Under the pieces are notes generated by a model. That model searched no databases. It was not told the DNA's origin and saw only the letters and a list, made by a program, of their open reading frames with translations. The translations under genes were made by a program, and so were the position numbers. A DNA stretch of 64,000 bases, taken from the NCBI RefSeq assembly GCF_014205075.1, contig NZ_JACHMU010000001.1:1302001-1366000 (forward strand). Reading direction: 5' to 3'. Positions 25,073-33,628 of the stretch are shown piece after piece (position 1 is the first letter of the stretch; each line of letters opens with the position of its first letter). Source of the stretch: Microbacterium ginsengiterrae. GTDB taxonomy: Bacteria; Actinomycetota; Actinomycetes; Actinomycetales; Microbacteriaceae.

Positions 25073-26167
25073 ATGACCGTGACGAACGTGATGTCGCAGG
25101 CACCCACCGTCGGATACGAGATCGGAGATGTGACGATCGAGGCGCGCGGACCGCTGAGCGACGCGATCCTCGGCCTTCTGTCCGGCGACGAGCGTCGCAT
25201 CGACGATCTCGTCCCCACCGTCGGCAGTATGGATGCCGTCGAGGATGCGATCCGCGACGATGACGTGCAGCTGTCGCTGTTCCTCATCTACGCCGTCAGC
25301 TACGGTTCACTCGACCAGATCGGGGCGCAGTGGGAGTGGGACACGCGGCTGATCGAGGCGCGGGTGGCGCTGGAGCGGATGTTCGAGGCGGAGGTGCGCC
25401 GTCAGGTGGGACCGATCGAGTCGCCGGCCCCGCGTGGCCCTGCCGTTGCGGAAGCGCTGTTCGAGATGACCAAGCCGACGCCGGGACCGAGCCTGTCGCG
25501 CTACGTCGCCCGGCGCGCCGATGAGTCACAGGCGCGCGAGTATCTCGCGCTGCACAGCATCTACACGCTGCGCGAGGCGGATGCGCACTCATGGACGATC
25601 CCTCGGCTGACGGGGCGCGCGAAGGCCGCTCTCGTCGAGATCCAGGCTGACGAGTACGGCGGCGGTGAGCACCACGGGGTGCATCAGGTGATGTATGCGC
25701 GCACGCTCCGCTCCGCAGGGCTCGACGACACCTATGGGCGCTACGTGGATGCCGCGCCGGCGATCACGCTCGCGGGGTTCAACCTCATGACGATGTTCGG
25801 GATGAACCGACGACTGCGCGGTGCATCGGTGGGACACCTCGCCGCATTCGAGATGACCTCATCGATCCCTTGCCGCCTCGTCGCCGAGGGCCTGCGCCGC
25901 CTCAGGTTCGATGACGATGTCGCGGCGTACTACGACGAGCACGTCGAGGCCGACGCTGTGCACGAACAGATCGCCGGACGGGACCTTGCCGGTTCGCTCG
26001 CCGAAGACGATCCCGCGCTCGTGGATGACATCGTCTTCGGCGCCGCTGCGTGCCTCGCGGTGGAGGGATGGGCGAGCGACCTGACCCTCGAGCGGTGGGA
26101 GGCGGGCGATTCCGCCCTTCGGGAGTCGCGGATCGCGCGCGACATCACCGGCGGAGGTGCCCTGTGA
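25073..26167 (+). CDS. Iron-containing redox enzyme family protein (heme-oxygenase-like diiron fold)
   Basis: A 364-residue protein of the heme-oxygenase-like diiron oxidase group (Haem_oxygenas_2). Visible pieces: SLFLIYAVSYGSLDQIGAQWEWD (about 62-84), REYLALHSIYTLREADAHSWTIPRL (about 146-170), ALVEIQADEYGGGEHHGVHQVMYARTLRSAG (about 178-210), and EHVEADAVHEQIAGRDLAG (about 290-310). Glu, His and Asp residues in these helices are the expected iron ligands. Family members include UndA-like and related N-oxygenases and lyases, but most are uncharacterised. Stop overlaps the CDGSH gene start (GTGA-type). A start further upstream is less likely because GGAGAAGGAG precedes 25073. Confidence 0.82.
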   Translation: MTVTNVMSQAPTVGYEIGDVTIEARGPLSDAILGLLSGDERRIDDLVPTVGSMDAVEDAIRDDDVQLSLFLIYAVSYGSLDQIGAQWEWDTRLIEARVALERMFEAEVRRQVGPIESPAPRGPAVAEALFEMTKPTPGPSLSRYVARRADESQAREYLALHSIYTLREADAHSWTIPRLTGRAKAALVEIQADEYGGGEHHGVHQVMYARTLRSAGLDDTYGRYVDAAPAITLAGFNLMTMFGMNRRLRGASVGHLAAFEMTSSIPCRLVAEGLRRLRFDDDVAAYYDEHVEADAVHEQIAGRDLAGSLAEDDPALVDDIVFGAAACLAVEGWASDLTLERWEAGDSALRESRIARDITGGGAL

Positions 26168-26361
26168 GCGGCGCGCCGGTGACCATCACCCCGTGCGCGA
26201 ACGGGCCGTTGCTCGTGCGCGGCGACATGGAGATCCTCGACGAGGACGGCAACCCGGTGCCTCGGACGCGGAGGACGGTGGCGTTGTGCCGCTGCGGCGT
26301 CTCCACCATCAAGCCGTACTGCGACGGGACGCACAAGGCGATCGACTTCCGCACGGAGTAG
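26164..26361 (+). CDS. CDGSH-type iron-sulfur protein
   Basis: A 65-residue protein with one CDGSH [2Fe-2S] motif: LCRCGVSTIKPYCDGTH, ligands Cys42, Cys44, Cys53 and His57. The three-Cys one-His cluster is redox-active and can be transferred. The short acidic segment MEILDEDGNPVPR before it is the usual beta-strand element. It starts with GTG overlapping the stop of the diiron protein gene by 4 nt. The strict coupling suggests it delivers electrons or iron-sulfur equivalents to that protein. Confidence 0.93.
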   Translation: MSGAPVTITPCANGPLLVRGDMEILDEDGNPVPRTRRTVALCRCGVSTIKPYCDGTHKAIDFRTE

Positions 26362-26391
26362 GGAGGATTCCCGTATGCGGAAGCAGACACG

Positions 26392-27222
26392 GTGAACGGG
26401 GCGGGCCAGGGCCCCCTCATCGGACCCGCCGCTCCACCGGGTGTGCATCTGATGACGTGGAACGTGCGGCGCCCGCTCCCCTTCACGCTGCGTGCCGCCG
26501 ACCGGTGGACGCGACGTGCGCCACGCCTCGCCGCGCTGCTGCGTGCCGAGCGCCCGACCGCGCTCGGCGTGCAGGAAGCCCTGCCCTCGCAGGTGCAGGT
26601 CATCGAAGACGCACTCGGCGGTGGGTATCGCCACGTCGGCCGAGGGCGAGCGCGCGACGGGAGCGACGAGGGATGCCCGATCTTCTACGATGCGGAGCGG
26701 CTGGACCTCGTCGAGGCGCAGCAGGAGGCGCTGTCCGACCGGCCGGATGCTCCAGGGTCCCGGTCCTGGGGGAATCTTCTGCCCCGGATCATGGTGGTCG
26801 CGGTCTTCCAGGACCGGATGACGAGCCGGCGCTTCTGCGTCATCAACACCCATCTCGATCACCTCTCCCGCCGGTCCCGACTGCGCTCCGCTGAGGCGAT
26901 CCGCCGCGCGGTCATCGCCCGCGCTCTCCCCGCGGTCGTGATGGGCGATCTCAATGAGGGTGTGAGCGGAGCGGCGGTCGCCGCGCTGCTCCGTGATGAC
27001 CTGCTCGTCGATGCGTCGGCCGATCCCCGCACGCGACGCGGACCACAGTGGGGCACGTGGTCGAACTACCGCCCGCCCCGCGAGGGCGGACGCCGCATCG
27101 ACTGGATCCTCGTCTCCGACGGGGTGCAGGTCACCAGGGCCGCCGTCAACGATCGCCGGTACGGCGGCGGCTGGGGCTCCGATCACCTCCCCGTGCAGGC
27201 GGAGATCCTCGTGGGTGAGTAG
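26392..27222 (+). CDS. Endonuclease/exonuclease/phosphatase family protein
   Basis: A 276-residue EEP-fold hydrolase. Signature segments: LMTWNVRRPLP (first metal Asn), ALGVQEALPSQ with the metal Glu, CVINTHLDHLS, VVMGDLNEG and a final GSDHLPVQAEI carrying the catalytic Asp-His. These residues cleave phosphodiester or phosphomonoester bonds in Mg2+-dependent fashion; the substrate (nucleic acid, sphingomyelin-like or sugar phosphate) cannot be told. Start uncertain: GTG at 26392 gives 20 residues before MTWNVRR, and no strong ribosome site is near. No signal peptide. Its end overlaps the methyltransferase start. Confidence 0.85.
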   Translation: MNGAGQGPLIGPAAPPGVHLMTWNVRRPLPFTLRAADRWTRRAPRLAALLRAERPTALGVQEALPSQVQVIEDALGGGYRHVGRGRARDGSDEGCPIFYDAERLDLVEAQQEALSDRPDAPGSRSWGNLLPRIMVVAVFQDRMTSRRFCVINTHLDHLSRRSRLRSAEAIRRAVIARALPAVVMGDLNEGVSGAAVAALLRDDLLVDASADPRTRRGPQWGTWSNYRPPREGGRRIDWILVSDGVQVTRAAVNDRRYGGGWGSDHLPVQAEILVGE

Positions 27223-28507
27223 CCTGGCGAGCGTGGACTTCTCCTTCTCGGCGCTGCGGCGCTTTCCCGATGTGGAGGCGCCGAATCTGCAGGCCTGGGA
27301 TGCCACGGATGAGCTCCTCGTGCAGCGTGCGCTCGCGGCAGGCGTCAGCGGCGACGAGATCGCTGTCATCGGGGACGAGTACGGCGCCATCACGCTGGCG
27401 CTGACGGATGCCGGGCTCCGCGGCATCCGCGTCCATCAGGATCTCGCGACCGGACGGCGGGCCCTCGCGCACAATGCCGCCGCGCTCAGCCTGGGCGGGT
27501 TCTCGTCGCACGAGCTCGATGCGTCGCTGCTCGGCGGGGCCCGGCTCGTCCTGCTGCAGCTGCCCAAGGCACTCGCCGAACTCGAGGAGATCGTTGATGC
27601 GGTGGCGCGGTGGGCGGCGCCGGATGTGACGCTGATCGCCGGTGGACGCGTCAAGCACATGACTCTGACGCAGAACGAGGTGATCGGCCGCTCCTTCGAG
27701 GTCGTGCAGCCGCAGCGCGCGGAGCGGAAGTCCCGGCTCATCGTCGCGACCGGTCGCCGTGACGCTCCCGCACAGCCGCCGTTCCCCGTGGCGGCGGAGG
27801 TCGAGGTGCCAGGGCTTTCGCAGCCGCTGACCGTCGTCGCGCACGGCGGCGCCTTCGCCGGAGCCCGGCTCGACATCGGCACCCGTGTCCTGCTCGAGGC
27901 TCTCGCGGCCGAACGGACCTCGGGCCTCGGGTCGCAACTCCGGAGAAACGGGCAGATTCCGCCCTCGCCCCGCCGGAACGACGCCGATCCGCACAATTCC
28001 TCCGGAGTTGTGCCCGGCGCCTCGACCGCACCGCGCCACACCTCGACCTCACCGACCGCCGCCTCGACGACGCCGGGAACCGTGGTCGACCTCGGATGCG
28101 GCACCGGTGTGCTTGCGGCGACCTACGCCCTGACGCACCCCGACGCCCGCATCATCGCGACGGATCGGTCCGCCGCGGCCGTCGCGTCCGCCCGCGCGAC
28201 GATGCGGGCGAACGGCGTCGACGACCGCGTCACCGTCACTCACGATGACGCGGGCTCCGAGATCCCGGATGCCGCAGCCGACCTCGTCCTCCTAAACCCG
28301 CCGTTCCACCTCGGCGCGAGCGTCCACACCGGCGCGGCCTCCCGCCTGTTCGCGGCCGCCGCACGAATGCTGAGGCCGGGCGGGGAGCTGCTCACGGTCT
28401 TCAACTCGTCCCTCGGCTACCGCCGCGAGCTGAGCGCGACGATCGGCGCCACCGAGCAGGTGCTGCGCACGCCGAAATTCACGGTGACGCGCAGCGTGCG
28501 GCGCTGA
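27215..28507 (+). CDS. Class I methyltransferase, RlmG/RsmC-like, with repeat-derived linker
   Basis: A 430-residue protein with the two-domain plan of 23S/16S rRNA guanine-N2 methyltransferases (RlmG/RsmC): a degenerate N-terminal methyltransferase domain (about 1-225) and an active C-terminal one (about 285-430). SAM motif I is VVDLGCGTGVLAATYA near 290-305; the catalytic motif NPPFH is near 361-365. Between the domains, residues about 235-285 are low in order (Arg/Ser/Pro/Thr-rich) and are encoded by a palindromic DNA element at 27935-28012. The GTG at 27215 overlaps the previous gene by 8 nt; an alternative GTG is at 27233. Confidence 0.85.
   Translation: MSSLASVDFSFSALRRFPDVEAPNLQAWDATDELLVQRALAAGVSGDEIAVIGDEYGAITLALTDAGLRGIRVHQDLATGRRALAHNAAALSLGGFSSHELDASLLGGARLVLLQLPKALAELEEIVDAVARWAAPDVTLIAGGRVKHMTLTQNEVIGRSFEVVQPQRAERKSRLIVATGRRDAPAQPPFPVAAEVEVPGLSQPLTVVAHGGAFAGARLDIGTRVLLEALAAERTSGLGSQLRRNGQIPPSPRRNDADPHNSSGVVPGASTAPRHTSTSPTAASTTPGTVVDLGCGTGVLAATYALTHPDARIIATDRSAAAVASARATMRANGVDDRVTVTHDDAGSEIPDAAADLVLLNPPFHLGASVHTGAASRLFAAAARMLRPGGELLTVFNSSLGYRRELSATIGATEQVLRTPKFTVTRSVRR
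27935..28012. repeat. Palindromic element inside the methyltransferase gene
   Basis: Perfect inverted repeat CAACTCCGGAG (27935-27945) and CTCCGGAGTTG (28000-28010). An overlapping hairpin CACAATTCC-TCC-GGAGTTGTG (27992-28012) pairs eight of nine positions (plus a G-T). The arms are in frame and translated as a disordered linker between two domains. The GATCCGCACA segment at 27986 recurs just after the gene at 28515, where it follows a GCAGGACGA core. Confidence 0.65.
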
Positions 28508-28786
28508 ATGCAGGACGATCCGCACATTGTCGACATTCGACAGGTACGCAGACTTTTGTTACGTTGAAATGTAGACCTTTGGTCTGAGACCAGTCCGCGG
28601 CCACGTCCTTCATTCGACGCACCAGGCTGCGAAGAGGCGTGGACGTATGGTCGGTGTTCTTGCGGCGGGTCCGAAACCCGCCGTCTGTGCCGCTGAGCAG
28701 CGTGTCGATACGGCCTTGCGAACATCACCCGGGCGTAACCGAAGCAGGCTCACCGAGCCCGAATCACGGTGAGTGCTGGGGGAAAC
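28508..28786 (+). promoter_or_regulatory. Long leader/promoter region of the ProU-type operon
   Basis: 279 nt without a gene. AT-rich DNA at 28553-28575 (TTTTGTTACGTTGAAATGTA) is the likely promoter core. At 28573-28591 the order AGACC-TTT-GGTCT-G-AGACC gives two mutually exclusive short hairpins or a protein site. Further on, CGGCGGGT-CCGAA-ACCCGCCG (about 28663-28683) forms a strong stem, and CTCACCG (28749-28755) pairs with CGGTGAG (28767-28773) just before the ribosome site. I do not recognise a known riboswitch class, but the layout is that of a structured leader. Confidence 0.5.
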
Positions 28787-30112
28787 GTGACCGAAACCGC
28801 TCTTGAAGCGCGCAATCTTTTCAAGGTGTTCGGACGGAATCCGAAGCAGGCAGTCCAGCGACTGAAGTCCGGCGCGTCCCGCGCCGAGGTGCAGGATGCC
28901 GGGACCGCCGCCGTCATCGACGCGAGCTTCACCGTCAACAAAGGCGAGATCTTCGTCATCATGGGCCTGTCCGGATCGGGCAAGTCCACGATCATCCGCA
29001 TGCTGAACGGCCTGCACGACATCACCGACGGCACCGTCGTGATCGGCGGGGACCAGATCACCGGCATCCCGGCGGCGCGCCTGCGCGAGATCCGCCGCGA
29101 GAACGTGTCGATGGTGTTCCAGCACTTCGCACTGCTGCCGCACCGCACGGTGGCCGCGAACGTCGCCTACCCGCTCGAGCTGAAGGGCGTCGGCCGCGCC
29201 GAGCGCCTCGCGAAGGCCGAGGAGGTCCTCGCCATGGTGGGCCTCGAGGGCTGGGGTGACAAGCTGCCCAGCGAGTTGTCCGGCGGGATGCAGCAGCGCG
29301 TCGGCATCGCCCGCGCGCTCGCCGCCGACACCGAGATCCTGCTCATGGACGAGGCGTTCAGTGCGCTCGACCCTCTCATCCGCCGCGAGATGCAGGAGCA
29401 GCTGGTCGAGCTGCAGGAGAAGCTGCAGAAGACCATCGTCTTCATCACCCACGACCTCAACGAGGCGATGTTCCTCGGTGACCGGATCGCGGTCATGCGC
29501 GACGGGCGGATCGTGCAGATCGGCACGCCGGAGGACATCCTCACCGACCCCGCCAACGACTACGTCGCGCAGTTCGTGCAGGATGTCGACCGCGCCCGCG
29601 TGCTCACGGCATCCAATGTCATGGAGCGCCCTCGACCCGTCGTCGCCGACACGGCGGGTCCGCGCACGGCGCTGCGCCAGATGCGCGATGCGTACATGTC
29701 CGCCGCGTACGTCACCGGTCGCGATCGCAAGCTCCTCGGCATGGTCACGGATCGGGATGCCGTGAAGCTCATCCGCAAGGGCGAGGCGTCGCTGAGTTCG
29801 ATCCTCCGGCCGGTGCCGCAGGCGGTCTCCGAGGACGACGTCCTGATGAACCTGTTCGTCCCGGCCGTCGAGTCGCCGCTGCCCCTCGCCGTCATCGACG
29901 CGGAAGGACGCCTCACCGGTGTCATCCCGCGCGTCACCCTGCTCGCGGCGCTGGGCCCGGGCCCGAACGCCACCGAGGAGATCACCCTGCCGCACCAGCC
30001 GGTGCCGCAGGCCGAGATCGACGCGGTGCTCAGCGAGGCGGATGCCGCCACCACCGCCGCTGCCGGTGATGCGCCGACGGCAGCAGGAACGACGGAAGGG
30101 GAGGTGCGCTGA
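28787..30112 (+). CDS. Glycine betaine/proline ABC transporter ATP-binding protein (ProV-like)
   Basis: A 441-residue ProU/OpuA-type ATPase for osmoprotectant import. Walker [10 protein letters not shown] at 60-68, Q-loop [13 protein letters not shown] near 110-122, signature [10 protein letters not shown] at 163-172, Walker [10 protein letters not shown] at 183-191, then H-loop [15 protein letters not shown] pair occupies about 275-400 ([47 protein letters not shown]), the regulatory part that responds to ionic strength or nucleotides in OpuA. The last about 40 residues are Ala/Thr-rich. GTG at 28787, with GGGGGAA before it, is preferred; an in-frame GTG at 28769 falls inside a hairpin. Confidence 0.93.
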   Translation: MTETALEARNLFKVFGRNPKQAVQRLKSGASRAEVQDAGTAAVIDASFTVNKGEIFVIMGLSGSGKSTIIRMLNGLHDITDGTVVIGGDQITGIPAARLREIRRENVSMVFQHFALLPHRTVAANVAYPLELKGVGRAERLAKAEEVLAMVGLEGWGDKLPSELSGGMQQRVGIARALAADTEILLMDEAFSALDPLIRREMQEQLVELQEKLQKTIVFITHDLNEAMFLGDRIAVMRDGRIVQIGTPEDILTDPANDYVAQFVQDVDRARVLTASNVMERPRPVVADTAGPRTALRQMRDAYMSAAYVTGRDRKLLGMVTDRDAVKLIRKGEASLSSILRPVPQAVSEDDVLMNLFVPAVESPLPLAVIDAEGRLTGVIPRVTLLAALGPGPNATEEITLPHQPVPQAEIDAVLSEADAATTAAAGDAPTAAGTTEGEVR

Positions 30113-31077
30113 TGGACGGATTCCGACTTCCCCTCGGCGAATGGGTAGGGGCCGGCGTCGACTGGATCAAGGACAACCTCGAGGGTCTGCTGGACGTCAT
30201 CGCCTTCGTCGTCCGCTTCCTTGTGGGCGGACTGACCGACATCCTCACCGGCACGCCGCTCGTCGTCGTGATCATCATCGCGGCGCTCATCGCGTGGGCC
30301 GTTCGCTCGATCTGGATGGCGATCGGCACCGTCGTGTCGTTCGTGCTGATCCTCAGCATGGGCCTGTGGGTCGCGGCTATGCAGACGCTGTCGCTCGTGA
30401 TCGTCGCGGCGCTCGTCGCCATCGTCATCGCGATTCCGCTGGGTATCTGGTCCGCGCGCAGTGACACCGTCCGGGCGATCCTCAAGCCGGTGCTCGACTT
30501 CATGCAGACGATGCCGGCGTTCGTGTACCTCATCCCCGCGATCGTGTTCTTCAGCATCGGCGTCGTGCCGGGTCTCGTCGCGACGGTCATCTTCGCCCTT
30601 CCCCCGGGCGTCCGCATGACCGAGCTCGGCATCCGCGGTGTCGACTCGGAGACGGTCGAGGCGGGGCAGGCGTTCGGTGCGACGCCGTCGCAGATCCTGC
30701 GCGGCATCCAGCTCCCCCTCGCGATGCCGACCATCATGGCCGGCGTCAACCAGGTCATCATGCTCGCGCTCTCGATGGCCGTCATCGCCGGTATGGCCGG
30801 TGCGGACGGACTCGGGAAGCTCGTCGTCGAGGCGATCTCGACCGTGAACATCGGCAAGGGCGTCGAGGCCGGCCTCGGTGTCGTCCTGCTCGCGGTCTTC
30901 CTCGACCGTGTCACCGCGGCGCTCGGCGCGCCGGGCGAGTACCCGTCGTCGCTGCTCGGGATGCTGTCCCGTCGGCGCGCGGCGCAGCGGGACGAGAAGG
31001 CGGATGCCGCGGCGGACGCGAAGCTGCAGGCCGAGCTCGAGACGGCATCCACTCCGCGTCGAATGACCGCGCACTGA
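30112..31077 (+). CDS. Glycine betaine/proline ABC transporter permease (ProW-like)
   Basis: A 321-residue permease, the homodimeric channel of ProU/OpuA importers. An amphipathic N-terminal helix (residues about 5-35, WVGAGVDWIKDNLEGLLDVI) precedes about seven membrane segments; the coupling loop reads EAGQAFGATPSQILRGIQLPLAMPTIMAGVNQVIMLALSM near 185-224. A charged C-terminal tail (RRRAAQRDEKADAAADAKLQ) follows. The ATG shares one nucleotide with the ATPase stop. Typical ProW organisation with separate binding protein. Confidence 0.95.
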   Translation: MDGFRLPLGEWVGAGVDWIKDNLEGLLDVIAFVVRFLVGGLTDILTGTPLVVVIIIAALIAWAVRSIWMAIGTVVSFVLILSMGLWVAAMQTLSLVIVAALVAIVIAIPLGIWSARSDTVRAILKPVLDFMQTMPAFVYLIPAIVFFSIGVVPGLVATVIFALPPGVRMTELGIRGVDSETVEAGQAFGATPSQILRGIQLPLAMPTIMAGVNQVIMLALSMAVIAGMAGADGLGKLVVEAISTVNIGKGVEAGLGVVLLAVFLDRVTAALGAPGEYPSSLLGMLSRRRAAQRDEKADAAADAKLQAELETASTPRRMTAH

Positions 31078-31124
31078 TCCCCGAACCCATACGAAACGCA
31101 GCAGAACATACGAAAGGAAGCACC

Positions 31125-32042
31125 ATGAAGAAGTTCCGGCACATCACAGCCATCACAGCCCTCGGTCTCACCGCATCCCTCGCCCTCGCGGGGTGCGCGA
31201 CCGGCAACGACACCGCAGGCGGCGACAGCGAGGCCGGCGACGGAGACAAGGGCACCATCACCCTCGGCTTCCTCCCCTCCTGGACCGACGGCCTGAGCAT
31301 GGCGTACCTGCTCCAGGACCAGTTCGAGAAGCTCGGCTACACGGTCGAGATGCAGACCCTCACCGAGGCGGGCCCGCTGTACACGGGTCTCGCACAGGGC
31401 GACGTCGACATGTACCCCTCCGCATGGCCCGAGGTCACGCACGTGCAGTACATGGAGGAGTACGGCGACGACCTCGAGGACCTCGGCGCCTACTACGAGA
31501 ACGCCAAGCTCACCATCGCGGTGCCCAGCTACATGGACATCGACTCGATCGAGGACCTCAAGGGCTCGGCAGACCGCTTCGACGGCAAGATCATCGGCAT
31601 CGAGCCCGGTGCCGGTCTCACCCGCCAGACGCAGGAGTCGATGCTCCCCGAGTACGACCTCGAAGGCGAGTACACGCTGGAGACCTCGTCGACCGCCGCG
31701 ATGCTCACCGTGCTCGGTGAGGCCATCGACAAGGAGGAGGACGTCGTCGTCACGCTGTGGCGTCCGTTCTGGGCCAACAGCACGTACGACGTGAAGGACC
31801 TCGAGGACCCGAAGGGTGCCATGGGCGACGCGGAGACGCTGAACTTCATCGGTCACAAGGGCTTCGCCGAGCAGTTCCCCGAGGCGGCCGAGCTTGTCAA
31901 GCAGATCAAGCTCGACGACGACCAGTACGGTTCGCTCGAAGACCTCGTCGTGAACGAGTTCGGCGAGGGCCAGGAGTCCGAGGCCATCGACAAGTGGCTC
32001 GAGGACAACGCCGACCAGTTCGACTGGGTCGTCACCGACTGA
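31125..32042 (+). CDS. Glycine betaine ABC transporter substrate-binding lipoprotein (ProX/OpuAC-like)
   Basis: A 305-residue lipoprotein: signal MKKFRHITAITALGLTASLA, lipobox LAGC with Cys24, then an acidic Gly/Asp linker. The binding domain begins ITLGFLPSWTDGLSMAYLLQDQFEKLGY. The aromatic cage region GDVDMYPSAWPEVTH and VTLWRPFWANSTYD contain the Trp residues that bind quaternary amines in OpuAC. It follows the permease after 47 nt, with AAAGGAAG as ribosome site, and ends the operon just before a terminator. Confidence 0.95.
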   Translation: MKKFRHITAITALGLTASLALAGCATGNDTAGGDSEAGDGDKGTITLGFLPSWTDGLSMAYLLQDQFEKLGYTVEMQTLTEAGPLYTGLAQGDVDMYPSAWPEVTHVQYMEEYGDDLEDLGAYYENAKLTIAVPSYMDIDSIEDLKGSADRFDGKIIGIEPGAGLTRQTQESMLPEYDLEGEYTLETSSTAAMLTVLGEAIDKEEDVVVTLWRPFWANSTYDVKDLEDPKGAMGDAETLNFIGHKGFAEQFPEAAELVKQIKLDDDQYGSLEDLVVNEFGEGQESEAIDKWLEDNADQFDWVVTD

Positions 32043-32058
32043 TCTCACTCAGCTGATG

Positions 32059-32087
32059 AGGGGGTGTCGCGGCTCGCGGCGCCCCCT
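32059..32087 (+). terminator. Terminator hairpin after the ProU-type operon
   Basis: AGGGGGTGTCGC (32059-32070) pairs with GCGGCGCCCCCT (32076-32087), twelve pairs including G-T wobbles, with a GGCTC loop, starting 17 nt after the stop codon. Confidence 0.75.
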
Positions 32088-32131
32088 TCGTCGTCCTGCG
32101 GGTGTCGCGTGCGCGCGGACGCGGGGGGATC

Positions 32132-33589
32132 ATGGATGCCATGGACGGGTTCGCAGCTGTCGACTTCGGCTTCGCGCGCGAGGTGCTCCAGCGGGGCATC
32201 GCGGCGCTGTTCCTCGTCGCGTTCGTGTCGAGCCTGAATCAGTTCCGGCCGCTGCTGGGGGAGCGAGGCCTGCTCCCCGCACTCGAGCTGCTCGAGTGGG
32301 CTGCGTCCTCCTCATCGCGGGGGCGGATGCTGCGCCCCACCGTGTTCACGCGGATCCGCTACACCGACCGGCGCCTCGTCGCCCTCTGCTGGGCGGGCAT
32401 CATCGTCTCCGCGGCACTCATCGCCGGCATCCCGCAGCTCGCCCCACCGTGGGTGCCGATGGCCTGCTTCCTGTTGCTGTGGCTGGGCTACATGTCGATC
32501 TCGAGCATCGGCCAGACCTTCTACGGTTTCGGGTGGGAGATGCTCCTGCTCGAGGCCGGGTTCCTCGCGGCGTTCCTCGGCTCGAACGATCAGCCGCCGC
32601 CCACCGTGGTCATCGTGCTGTTCTGGTGGCTGCTGTTCCGCCTGGAGTTCGGCGCGGGGATGATCAAGATCCGCGGTGGACGGGAGTGGCGAGACCTCAC
32701 CGCCCTCACTTATCATCACGAGACGCAGCCGATGCCGGGGCCGCTCAGCAGACAGGCCCACCTCTTGCCGCGCTGGTTCCACAAGGGCGAGGTCCTGGGG
32801 AACCACTTCGCGCAGCTGGTGGTCCCGTTCTTCCTGTTCGCACCGATCCTCGGGCTGTTCCTGCCGGGGCCGGTGCCCGCCGTCGTCGGCGCGGTGGCGG
32901 CGGCGATCGTCATCGCCACGCAGCTGTGGCTCGTCCTGACCGGAAACTTCGCATGGCTGAACTGGGCCACGATCGTCATCGCCTTCTCGGGGATCGGGGT
33001 GCCGGCGGCATCCGCCGTTCCCGTCGAGCTGCCGATCCCCTGGGTCGTGATCACCTCGTTCGTCGGCATCCTGTACGTCGCTCTGAGCTGGCCGGCGCTG
33101 CGCAATCTGTTCGCGCACCGACAGCTGATGAACGCGAGCTTCAACCGATGGCAGCTCGCGAACGCCTACGGCGCGTTCGGCACCGTCACCAAGGAGCGGA
33201 TCGAGATCGTCGTGGAGGGGACGACGGAGGAGGACCCGGATGCGGCGGACTGGCGGGAGTACGCCTTCAAAGGAAAGCCCGGAGACGTACGCCGCGTGCC
33301 GCGGCAGTTCGCGCCGTACCACCTGCGGCTGGACTGGCTGATGTGGTTCCTGCCGCTCGGCCGCTCGCTGGACGACTGGTTCACGGCGTTCGTCGTCCGG
33401 CTGCTGGAGGCGGACCCGCCGACGCTCGCGCTGCTGCATCGGGACCCCTTCGACGGCGCGCGGCCGCGCTGGGTGCGCGCCGTGTCGTACCGCTACCGCT
33501 TCTCGACCCGCGCGGAGAAGCGCGCCACCGGGGACGTGTGGGTGCGTGAGCGGCGGCGGATCGTGCTGGGTCCCGTCGGTCTGCGGTGA
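32132..33589 (+). CDS. Lipase maturation factor family protein (LMF1-like)
   Basis: A 485-residue polytopic membrane protein related to eukaryotic lipase maturation factor 1. Conserved parts: LQRGIAALFLVAFVSSLNQFRPLLGERGLLP (about 18-50), LEFGAGMIKIRGGREWRDLTALTYHHETQPMPGPLS (about 170-205) and the C-terminal domain with MWFLPLG...WFTAFVVRLLEADPPTLALL. About eight hydrophobic segments. In vertebrates LMF1 helps fold lipases in the ER; the bacterial role is unknown. ATG at 32132 after GCGGGGGGA is used; an in-frame ATG nine nt later and a GTG upstream are alternatives. No lipase gene is adjacent. Confidence 0.88.
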   Translation: MDAMDGFAAVDFGFAREVLQRGIAALFLVAFVSSLNQFRPLLGERGLLPALELLEWAASSSSRGRMLRPTVFTRIRYTDRRLVALCWAGIIVSAALIAGIPQLAPPWVPMACFLLLWLGYMSISSIGQTFYGFGWEMLLLEAGFLAAFLGSNDQPPPTVVIVLFWWLLFRLEFGAGMIKIRGGREWRDLTALTYHHETQPMPGPLSRQAHLLPRWFHKGEVLGNHFAQLVVPFFLFAPILGLFLPGPVPAVVGAVAAAIVIATQLWLVLTGNFAWLNWATIVIAFSGIGVPAASAVPVELPIPWVVITSFVGILYVALSWPALRNLFAHRQLMNASFNRWQLANAYGAFGTVTKERIEIVVEGTTEEDPDAADWREYAFKGKPGDVRRVPRQFAPYHLRLDWLMWFLPLGRSLDDWFTAFVVRLLEADPPTLALLHRDPFDGARPRWVRAVSYRYRFSTRAEKRATGDVWVRERRRIVLGPVGLR

Positions 33590-33628
33590 CTCGCCGCGAA
33601 CGGCGCGCGAGACGGCGGGCGGCCGGGC

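Noticed and set aside
28508..28786. c-di-AMP (ydaO) riboswitch before the ProU-type operon
   Set aside because: The short segment CCGAAACCCG recalls part of that class, but the remaining conserved blocks were not found by eye. Left as an unassigned leader.
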